Assembly (NCBI GenBank): GCA_963920635.1
Contig: OY987298.1
Span: 149,456,257 to 149,520,256, forward strand
Direction: 5' to 3'
Length of the DNA stretch: 64,000 bases
Source: Pseudeuparius sepicola
Lineage: Eukaryota > Arthropoda > Insecta > Coleoptera > Anthribidae
The notes under the pieces were generated by a model. That model was not told where the DNA came from, searched no databases, and saw only the letters and a program-made list of their open reading frames with translations. Of the stretch, positions 11,764 to 21,600 are shown piece after piece (position 1 is the stretch's first letter; each line of letters opens with the position of its first letter). The position numbers and the translations under genes are program-made.

Positions 11764-12037
11764 TCACTTGCTCTTCTCCTTCTTCCCCTTCTTCGGCGCC
11801 TCCTTCTCCTGCCGCCTGGCCGCGATCTTCAAGATGACGGTCACCAGCAGTCCCGTCACGAACGTCCCGACCCCGATCTGCCACAGCCACGGGTTCTCCT
11901 TCAGCTCCTCCACGACGAGCGCTACGAGGTCGTCGAACGGGCTCTTCGGTACCGGCACCGGTTCCGCCCTGGCGTTTTTGTACCAGTCTTGCGCGAAGGA
12001 CACCAAGGAACTCACCTCGAAGTTCTGGATCTCATAC
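11764..12037 (-). CDS. Thioredoxin-fold gene, exon 3 (last)
   Basis: The acceptor is TTACTTTAG. The exon encodes the end of domain 2, a P-rich linker ([13 protein letters not shown]), the membrane helix and the basic tail, with stop TGA at 11766-11764. It is GC-rich compared with its surroundings. The intron before it (about 4.8 kb) is filled with TEs. Confidence 0.9.
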
Positions 12038-15000
12038 CTAAAGTAACAGTTATGAATGTTATAGATATTATATCGATGGTATAAGGGAAGGGGAATAAAT
12101 AACTGATGCCAAATTGTTTTGGAGAGAATGGGGAACTTGCACAAAAATTAAATTTGAAAAATTATGCTTTCAAACGTAATTTATTGCCATTAAATGAATC
12201 ACAGTTCACAAAAAAAAACACATATTTTATTTTTATGTAATAAATGTAAGCAATTAAAAACTGCATAATTCAAATCATTCTTGAAACGCGCCCTCCTTGG
12301 TTGTGACGTCAACTAGCTCGTTCGTGGTGGCGCCTCTGGTGGGCGGCGGCACCATGTATCAACTAATATGGGCGGCACATGTACAAAAACTACAGCACCA
12401 GGCAAGCTTTGTTTAGAAAGATCAATGAGAACGTCCCATCCTTGCCTATCCGTCTTGTTATAGTCTATCTCAGTCTTGATATTGTTGATAATGTTTGAAG
12501 AGTGTGCCGTATTAAATAGTTATTTACATTGTGAGATGCGTAAGCGCACTTTTTTGGCTGAGGAGGTTGTTTAACGCCCATGTTGCCTCGGGTCTTAAAA
12601 CTCTCTCCAAGGCCAAAAAGAGCTTACGCATAGAGCAATGTATTACATTTTTCCTGCTATTGACAATTCCATATTAGGTAGGTAAGTATTTTGAATTTAA
12701 ATGCACTATGAAGTAGATTGTGTAATAATCTTCATAATAACCATTGTCCAATTATTACTAAAAATGATAATCAGTGATAAATATAAGAGGTAGAATACAG
12801 ACATAATAAAAAAATTCTTGTGCCATTGAACCCAAGACCTACGAATTACTAGTCCTGTAGGCCTGTAGCCTTACCATTCAGTTAAAGAAGTGCTTGTTAA
12901 ATTTGGACTTTTAGGCGGTTCTTATTTTTGACCTACGTCAGATCCCTATGGAAATGGGTCGCCGAACTGTTTATTTTAATGTTCAATTTCCATTCTTCCT
13001 TACCTAATTCTGTGTAGCTGTCACGCCTGTCACTGCCTTCTGATCGATCGAGCTATATGACGTCACAACCATTCCCGCGCTTTTCGTGTCGTTTCAAATG
13101 AATAGCTTGCGGTCACAACTTTAATTATTTACTGCAAATTAAATATTGTGATTTGAGAGCTGATATTTAGTATGTGCTCTTTCTAGAGATAGGCAAATAT
13201 ATTAAAGAAATAAAAAAAATTGTTCCCCATTACATCAGTCTTGATAATGGTAAGCATTCAGGGCTATAACTAAGTAGGTACTTGCATTTTAAATCTTGAT
13301 ATATATCTTGATAAATATCAAAGAATAAATATCTTGATATGTATCAAGATATATATCTTTTGATATATATCATGCCAACCTTGGGTATAAGGGAAGAGGA
13401 ATAAATATCTGGTGCCAAATGAACCAATGAAATGACATAATTTGTGAAATATTAACCAATCAGTTGATGATTTCAGCGATAATACCAATAGTGGTATTAT
13501 CAGGGGTAATATAACAAGTGGTGTGCCTATATTATCGATAATACCTTTAATTAATTTTACGAAATATAATCCCAAAGCTGAAAACACCACGACTGCGCAG
13601 CAAGAGTGGTATTTTCCTAGCAGGCTAGCATTGGGATTATAATGAGTGATAAATTAACGAAAGGTATTATCTATTATTAGGCATACCACGAGTTGTATTT
13701 AAAAAGAGAATTTAACAACTGCAAATAGTTTAATAATTACTCAGTGTGCCATAATTTAACAAATAAACTTCTTAGGAATAAATTAACTATAAGAATTATA
13801 AATATTTCCCCTCTTCAAAAATGTAATTTAAAGAATAAAAATAAAAAATGCAGCCCCAACCAGGCCCATCGAGGTCATATACATGTTTTACTTAACTAGC
13901 CATATAAAATGAACTACCATGGTTAAAAGGTAGTTCATTTGACAGCTGTCATTTAGGTTGAGCTTTCGGTTCTTAATATGTTTTTTGTGCTAATAAATAT
14001 TTAACGATCAATGTGTTAACTGAAAACATTCCTTCTAGTCCTATATTAAATTTGATAATGTGAAGAAGTAATCAGTTTTAGCTGCCACAATATTAGTGCT
14101 ATTATCGCTGATATCGTCACCTGATTGGTTAATATTTCAAAAATCGTGTCATTTCATTGGTTCATATTGGCAGGTGTTGAATTCTCGCTGAAATCCAACT
14201 CTCTTAAGTTAGGTACACTAAACAAATATTGTGATAGCTAAAATGGATTGGTAGCCCGATAACTTCTTCACAAATATAGAATTAAAAGATACAATTATTT
14301 CAGTTAACACATTTATCGTTAAATACCGTAACACAATAAATATATTCAAAACTGAAGGCTCATCCTAAATGATGACTATCAAATAGACTTCAACTTTTAA
14401 GCATGGCAATTAAATTTAAATACGGTTAGTTAAGTAAATTTTATACAGGGTGAGGAGTTTTTTTCGATGACCACTAGGGGGGATCTCGGAAACTAGCAGA
14501 GCTAGAACAAAGCTTAAATGGGGAAATAATTGCAGTTTTGAATGCTCAATCTAATGCCCCCTTTGGATTTTTAAAAAAGTTCATGGCTCACTAGATATTT
14601 TGAAAAGAGTGATTTTTTGCCATTTCATCAGATCTCTGTGGCTCCGTTATTTTCGATTGCACAGAAAAACTGCAGAGACAAAAATTGTAGATAATTTTGG
14701 GCTTAATAAGATAACCTGATCCAATTTTTTATGTTGTTTGTGATTTTTGAGATGACATAAACTTGTGTTTTTTTTTTAAATGTAACTCATAATTGGCTGT
14801 GGCCTTATCGAATCGGCCATTTTTTGAGCTTTGCAAAGATATAATACTCAGCACAGTTATTATAAAAAATAAAAGAGCTATGGCTAATTTTCTGATTTTT
14901 TTTAAATTTTCACATAGTCAGCCATGGAATATTTTCATAACATAATTACGTTCTATTTTATAATAAGACATACTTCAAACTTTCAAATATTTTATTTTTA

Positions 15001-18000
15001 GCTGGTAACAAAATGTAACAAGATAAAACAAAAATTATCATGATGGAGCTCCACCACATAATTATTTGCCCATAAGAAATTACCTAGATTAGCTCTATCC
15101 AAATAGTTGGATAGGGAGAAATATACCTATTTCCTGGCAGCCCCAATCCCCCGATTTGTCTGTTTTGGATTTCTTTTTGCGGGGAACAGTACAAAATAAA
15201 GTATGAGCCCATTGTTGAATTAAGAGCAGCTGTTTTAGAAGCAATTGCCAGTATTGACAGGCGCTCTCTAAGAAAGGAGACAAATTCAGTTTTAAAAAAG
15301 ATGCAATATTTGCATAAATAATATGGTGGATTGTTTGAACACCTTTTAAAATAATAATAAGTTGAATTTGAGTTTTTTAATTTTTGTTTTATTTTGTTAC
15401 CAGCTAAAAACAAAATATTAGAAAGTGTGAAGTATGTCTAATAATTATAAAATAAAATATTCCATGGCTGACTATGTGAAAAATTAAAAAAAAATCAGAA
15501 AATTAGCCATAGCTCTTTTACTTTTTATAATAACTATGCCGAGTATTATATCTTTGGAAAGCGCAAAAAATGGCTAATTTGATAAGGCCACAGCCAACTA
15601 TGATTTACATTTAAAAAAACACAAGTCTATGTCATATCTAAAAAATCACAAACAACATAAAAAATTGGATTAGATTATCTTATTATGCCCAAAATTATCT
15701 ACAATTTTTGTCTCTACAGTTTTTCTGTATATGTAATCAGAAATAACGGAGCTACAGAGATCTGATGAAATAGCAAAAAATCATTCTTTTCAAAATATCT
15801 AGTTAGCCATAAACTTTTTTAAAAATCCAAAAGGGGCATTACATCGAGTATTCAAAACCGCAATTCTTTCCCCATTTAACCTTTGTTCTAGCTCTGCTAG
15901 TTTCCGAGATTCCCATAGTGGTCATCGAAAAAACTCACCCTGTATAGAAGCACAACGGACTAGTTTTTGGTGCGAGAGGTTCCGGGTTCAAATCTCGGTT
16001 GTGGCTATTTTTTTCATTTTTTTAATAACACGTTGGAAAAGGCAAAATATTAATAAATTTTTTTACTACTAACCTGAGAAATCATCATTATTTACCTCAT
16101 TCTTCTAATGAGAAGTAATATTTCTCTCCCTAGGTAAATAATGAAAAATTTCCTATATTTTTAATAAAATGGACAGAAACTCTTATTAACTTAATTCTAA
16201 GTAAAAATAAACTCGAAAATTCAACACTGGTTAAGTATGGGATGATGAAAATTATAAAAAAATTATTTGAAATTATAATTAATTATGGCAAATCATGTGT
16301 ATTCCTTCATGTGCTGTATTAATAGAATTAACAAGTAATTAAAATAATAATAATAATATTAATTAATATTTTTTTTAAATTTATTTATTTATGACCCAAA
16401 AACAGTTCACAAAAAAACTGGCACCAGATATAACCAATATAATTAGAATTAATTAAACTGAGAAATATTACTTCTCATTAGAGGAATGAAGTAAATAATG
16501 GTGATTTCTCAGGTTAGTAGTAAAAAAATTCTATATACACTTCGATTGAGAAGGCCATTATTTACCTCGCATATTATATAAAAATGCTCGGTAAATAATG
16601 GCCCACTTCTCAACCTAAGTGTATAATATACTATTGTACTCCATTTATTTAATAAGTTTGGTTATCAAAAAATTACGCCTAAACTCTGAATAATTAAATT
16701 ATTCGCAGTTGTTGTTAAATTCTGTTCCCAAATACAATTTGTGGTATGCCTAATATGCCACAAAAAAGAAAATGTGGATGTTCTTGTTTTAAACTGATTT
16801 GAAATTCTGCCGAAACAAACCTCTTGTACTTACCTGTACATTTTTCCTTTTCTGAACAAGACAAAAGTCGGTACATGGTAAACGTTAAACCTTCTCGCCG
16901 TTTTTGCCCCAGTTGACCCCTTGTTAACCCTAGCAATGTTTATTTTGTTTTTGAGATGTGCCCCGACAGCCTCCCACCTCGCTTGGAGCCTTTGACAGTC
17001 TACACATTCAGATGTGTAGAACATCACAAACCAATCGCCTGAAATATTGATTTAAATAATACAGTGTGGTGTGGTTGAACTTTTCAAATTGAAATTCGTA
17101 CAATTTTCGTAATCGGACCAATGAAAACATACTTTCAGCGAATACAGGATTGCTACCACCAATGACGTCAAAACCTATAGACGTGGTGCCCCATTGTTAA
17201 AATGCCCTTTATTTTGACTCCAAGATTAAATATATCCATACTACTCTAATAACATGCTACAAACAAAGACAGAAAGTCAACCATCAACCAACTATACACC
17301 CGGTGATTCCCGGTTATAGTTCCTCCAGAATCGCACTTAGATATCGCATGTTTTTTCTTGTTTGGGGGCGCCGGAAGCATCGGAACCTCACCTGAAGACT
17401 CGGGGGATGGTCTAACGACGCCAGCCTCCGAGCCCAGAGTCGAAATAAGTTCGCTACGGCTCGACAAAAAGGAGCAATAATTTAATGGAGCGCTTAGATT
17501 GTGATTAGTTCTGGGCGTCAAGCTTGTAGAAAAACAAATCTGTCTATATGTGCTGACGTCATTGGCTACCACATACCTGTCGTGGCTCCGGTAGCGGCCT
17601 GCGTCAAGTGCTCAAATGTATCGTCGTTGAGTTCCTTCGAAGCTGGCTCCTTATTACTATTGAACAAATGCATAATGTACTCGTCGTTCACCGGTCCGTC
17701 ATACAACAGTGGCACTCCGTGCCTGAAGAAAACCAAGGCGGGTTCCTTCTCCGGACTGTACAGCCTAGTCATCTGACTGTCCTCAACTTTAACCACCCAA
17801 GCATTGAGAGTCTCCACCAGATCTTCTCTCAAGCTCAACAGTTCCTTCTCGTAGTTTTCGCACGTATCACAGTATTTCCTCGTGAACAGGACTATAACAT
17901 ATTTTTCGGATCTGATCAGTTCCATGAGCTCCTCATCTCGTATAATTTCTAGGTTTGCGCTGACGAGGTATAAGGCTTGGAAGAGCGACAGGCATAACAG

Positions 18001-18012
18001 TATCAGTTTCAT
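11764..18012 (-). CDS. ER-type transmembrane protein with two thioredoxin folds (whole gene)
   Basis: Three coding exons (18012-17577, 17038-16834, 12037-11764) join in phase to 304 residues. Residues 1-19 form a signal peptide. The first thioredoxin-like domain has C48-D-T-C51 in the active-site position. The second has C157-V-D-C160 and a YHVPTF segment that fits the cis-proline loop. A membrane helix lies at about 265-286, followed by a Lys-rich tail ending KEKSK, which fits a K-x-K-x-x ER-retrieval signal. This points to a type I membrane protein of the PDI/TMX group with its redox domains in the ER lumen. I recognise the insect-type protein but no standard name, so no symbol is given. 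Both CxxC motifs differ from the common CGHC, and D/T or V/D between the cysteines may shift the redox potential. The gene is divergent from COX4, with starts 525 bp apart. A weak alternative is a secretory-pathway chaperone without oxidase activity. Confidence 0.88.
12038..12809. other. Intron sequence with repeat fragments
   Basis: Bases 12079-12117 resemble the left end of the element at 13384. Bases 12513-12560 are the inverted partner of 11588-11634. No exon seen. Confidence 0.4.
12810..12905 (-). repeat. tRNA-like SINE head (possible)
   Basis: On the minus strand a box A-like TGGTAAGGCTACAG is followed about 35 nt later by GGGTTCAATGG (box B-like), then an AT-rich tail. This is the layout of tRNA-derived SINEs. 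It does not fold as a complete tRNA by eye. Confidence 0.35.
13384..14182. mobile_element. Palindromic non-autonomous element
   Basis: The outer 100 bp are inverted copies of each other, containing AACCAATCAG / CTGATTGGTT and AATGAAATGACA / TGTCATTTCATT. The interior is AT-rich. A fragment of the left end occurs at 12079-12117. No coding sequence. Confidence 0.55.
14446..15942. mobile_element. Long-TIR element, TA-flanked, no transposase
   Basis: The ends CAGGGTGAGNNGTTTTTTTCG are inverted and flanked by TA (14444-14445, 15943-15944). The arms run about 570 bp each (14446 to about 15020, about 15380 to 15942), with a spacer of about 350 bp. Arm divergence is visible but low. It lies in intron 2 of the thioredoxin-fold gene. 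Confidence 0.8.
15945..16012 (+). repeat. tRNA-like fragment next to the element end
   Basis: AGCACAACGGACTAG resembles a box A and CCGGGTTCAAATCTCGG has the form of a T-arm, followed by TTGTGGC and a T-rich run. The 5' acceptor strand does not pair well. It is a decayed tRNA or the head of a SINE rather than a working tRNA gene. Confidence 0.35.
16054..16530. mobile_element. Small palindromic MITE
   Basis: Ends AATTTTTTTACTACTAACC are inverted. The arms of about 75 bp contain CCTGAGAAATCA and TAATGAGAAGTAATA. The interior is AT-rich with no frame. Confidence 0.65.
16536..16626. repeat. 91-bp hairpin
   Basis: TATACACTT...GAGAAG..CCATTATTTACC pairs with its complement across a loop of about 15 bp. 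It lies directly beside the previous MITE and shares the word CATTATTTACC with it. Confidence 0.6.
16834..17038 (-). CDS. Thioredoxin-fold gene, exon 2
   Basis: After the TTTCAG acceptor it opens with [14 protein letters not shown] and ends at donor ACAG/GTAAGT. It holds most of the second domain. The 205 nt keep phase with both neighbours. Confidence 0.9.
17160..17564 (+). mobile_element. MITE family M2, copy 1
   Basis: The termini CAATGACGTCA...TGACGTCATTG are flanked by a perfect 8-bp duplication GCTACCAC (17152-17159 and 17565-17572). It is 405 bp long, with a deletion of about 29 bp relative to the other two copies. It sits 5 bp inside the first intron of the thioredoxin-fold gene. The 8-bp TSD fits hAT or P superfamilies. 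Confidence 0.9.
17577..18012 (-). CDS. Thioredoxin-fold gene, exon 1
   Basis: It encodes the signal peptide ([19 protein letters not shown]) and the first domain with KYCDTCENY. The donor ACAG/GTATGTG leaves phase 1. The ATG is the only one ahead of the signal peptide. A 405-bp MITE starts 5 bp into the intron. Confidence 0.9.
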
Positions 18013-18534
18013 TATGTTAGGACTTTTTCAGGAAAACATGAGTTGGAAATGGAAAGCGGAAAAGGGGAAACCTAACCCTACTTTTGCAGCTGATCGCAGA
18101 ACGCCAAAGTTACGTCATGTGATTGTAACAAAACATTAAATACTACTGGGCGTGGTTCGAGGCAACGTTGGGCGACCTGCCTTTTATGTTTTGGTGGTAT
18201 CCGAGTTATGATGATGCACACCAACAAAATGAAGATAAAATTCAAATTTTTCAAATATAAAATATAAATAATGTGCGAATGTAAATGAATAATATATATG
18301 ATATAATTTAAGTACAGATACATTAAACGCCATGTGGAAGGAGATGAAGCAAGTAAATGTCCCTTATCTATGGTAGGTGTCTATCAAAATTGACAATACA
18401 AGACCCAGTCATTCGAATTGTGTTTAGAATAGTTTTTTAGTGTATAAATCAAATTTAAACGCTAGGAAACATTACACATGTAAGTTTTAATTAGTTTAAT
18501 ATTGATCTATTTTTCAAATTTTTAAATATTTTAG
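18013..18534. promoter_or_regulatory. Divergent promoter region, thioredoxin-fold gene / COX4
   Basis: The two start codons (18012 minus, 18537 plus) are 525 bp apart and face away from each other. A COX4 5' UTR exon must end at 18479, before a 55-bp intron GTAAGT...TTTTAG (18480-18534). No TATA box stands out. Shared control is inferred from geometry only. Confidence 0.55.
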
Positions 18535-18536
18535 TG

Positions 18537-18650
18537 ATGGCGACTGCGCTACGTTTTCTAAAGTTTTCACCAGTTTTTCGCAACTCCATGGGCGTAGTTG
18601 TTGTCAGGTACATGGGAAGCGAAGCTAGAGCTCTCATCGGCAAACGAGAA
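18537..18650 (+). CDS. COX4: COX4 coding exon 1
   Basis: It begins 2 nt after the TTTTAG acceptor of the UTR intron and encodes 38 residues including the mitochondrial presequence. Donor GAA/GTAAAA, phase 0. Confidence 0.93.
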
Positions 18651-21600
18651 GTAAAAAATTATGGTAATTTTTTGTATTATTTAATTAATTTGTCTTTTTA
18701 GATCGTTGGTTTCGGCTTTAACGGAGAACCGAACTATTGCGATCGTCTGGATTTTCCTTTTCCCGCCATAAGATGGAAAGAACCGTCAGCGGAAACAGAG
18801 GTATCTAATTTGCCTGTTTTGTGGTTTCTACGAGAGGCTATTAGCATAGCTTATAAGTTGTTTTATATGCTCTGCTAAAACCCACGTTGGGTTCCACAGT
18901 TCCACGATTTCATTGGTCGACTCAAGGTTACATTAACACTAGCGTGTGCTCTACAGGCAAAAACCGTGGTTCTTGCTCTACAGGTAGGTTTCTATTACGG
19001 CATTTTAGGGCAAGGAATAATATCTTTAGATGCCTGCACCTGTGGTTTTCGCCCGACATTCGACGCGCGTCGGTTTCTATTAGATGCCTGTACCTAGTGT
19101 ACCTGTAGTTTTCGCCCGACATTCGGCGCGCGCCGACGACAAGACGAGAGGCTGATAATATTCATGTAACCTTGACCTTGAGCCGACATAATTTTACTTT
19201 CGAATAATCACGTTTTCCTTGGAAATTATGAAGAATATAATAGTATATTGTTTCATTACGAGTCTGGAAATAAAGATTTTTCCGTGCGCGCGTGACAAAT
19301 TCCCGTGTGAGGCGCAGCCGAACAAGGGAAGTCATGCAAGCACGGAAAAATCTATTTCTGGACGTGTAATGAACGATATTTTTTATTATACTTCTTTGAA
19401 AACGGAAACTTAAAACATTTTATCGGCATTATAATAAATTTAATTGACAAAAAATAAACAATGCAGACAATATAGTGTTTGGTATGTATGATGCGTTTCC
19501 ATGGTTACTCTCAAATTATTTCAAAGGTGCTTTGTTGTAAATTAGTTGTTGTCAGATAAGGTGAATAAAACGTCAAAAATATTACAGAAATGTATCTAAA
19601 TATTGAAACACTTACGAATTAAAATACAAAATAAGTACATGTTAAAGATCAGAGAGCATGTAGAGTTTCTTAAATTTAGTTTACTTTGCTGTATATTTCT
19701 ATTTTAAAGCCATATATTCGGTATTTTTAGTCACCGCACGGAATGCTTTTCCATGCGCTGTTTCCGTGCGCTAGCCCGAAAAACCCCATCTTTCATTATT
19801 GCTAAAACAGATGAAAATAAGGTGTTTTGTGATTTCAAAGAAGTATAATAAAAACTAATTTTCCACCTCCAGTAAAGTGCCTGAGCCGACCAATGAAAAC
19901 GTGGAACCCAAAGTGGGTTTTAGCCTCTTTTTGCTGCTAAGTGTTAAAAACCCTTTGATTGGAGTATTTTTATAACGACATACTCGAAATGTTTTCATAG
20001 CTTAATAATTCTTAAGCTGTGATATTTTTCTCAAAAGGATTCACTTTAGTGCAAATGGTCGCAAATTTAAAATTGTTTTATTTTAGGCATTGCGCACGAA
20101 GGAAAAAGGCGATTGGAGCAAATTGTCCATCGAAGAAAAGAAAGCCTTGTACAGATATTCGTTTCGTCAAACGTTTGCGGAAGTAGAAGCGCCAACGGGA
20201 ACACACAAGTCCGTTGTTGGATTGGCAATATTCTTTGGAACCTTCTGTTTATGGATATACTATTTCCTCAAGACGTTTTGTAAGTATATCGACAGAAAAG
20301 AATCATCGATCTTTAACAAAGTGTCATTTATTCAAAATTGATAGCAAATGGTCAATTTTCCATACAACACAGCAATATATTGTCATTAGACGAGTCCACT
20401 GAAAATTTGGTCTTGAAAAAAGGACGAAAGTTCTGCCGTTGCGCGTTATCCAACGATGGCAGAATCAGTTATAACTTATCAGGTTCTATTTTTTTCTGTC
20501 AACGATTTACTAGGAGTAATTTTTAAAAAAGTGTGCCTGATCGTGTAGAATATCGAAACTACTTTCCAAAAATTAGGACAGCAGGACACCCGTTTTGACC
20601 ACTTTGCATTTCACGTTTTCAAAGGTGGCATAAACACACATGGCATTAAATACTACCAACCCAAGTGAGTTTTTTGTGTTTATTTTGAAAATCATTATGT
20701 TTTTCAAAAAACCAATGCCCAACTCATATAGTGCATTATATTGGGCATATTTGGACAAAAAATCAGCCAAATCTGATGTCTCGTTTGGAAAAACAATATA
20801 CCTAAAGTTTCTGGTAATTTTTTATTAGAGAAGAAGAAGAAAATTCATTTCAGGTATATTGTTTTCGCAAACGAAACATCAGATTTGGCTGATTTTTTTG
20901 TCCAAATATGCGCAATATAATGTAGTATTTGAGTTGAGCATTGTTTTTTTGAAAGACCTAGTAATTTTAAAAACAAACACCAAAAACACACTTGGGTTGG
21001 CACTATTTGTGATAATCCAGGTTACGTGAATATTAAGCCTCTCGTCACTCTCGTCTTGTATTCAATAGCCCGTTGTGACATAAATTGTGCAAATGAATTA
21101 AGAAATAACGTTAAATCCGGATGAAATTTTACTGTATGCAGCTCAAACTGGTCACCACCCTATTTGCACCTTTTGCAACATCGAAACTTCGCGAATAGAC
21201 GCGGAAAAAACGAAATTTTGAAAGATTTGTGCCGTGTTTACATCCAGCCCGACCTCTGTTTTCGCCCGACATTCGGCGCGCGCCGAATGTCGAAACTTCG
21301 CGAATAGCTACGGAAAAACCGAAATTTTGAAAGATTTGTGCCGTGTTTCGATGTTGCAAAATTTGCAAATAGGATGGTGATCAGTTTGAGCTAAATTCAT
21401 CTCGATTATAGAGGTCAGATTCGTGTTCAGGGACCTCGAAAATAGGGGGGGTAGCCAAAATTTCAAGAAAATCGGGCGGTGCATACATATTCCATAATTA
21501 CCATATGTTCTTTAGATAAGTGATTAACTTAGCCATTATTATGCTGGAAGCAAGGTTAGCTAAACTAACCTTGGCTGGAAGGAACTATTGCAATGTGATT

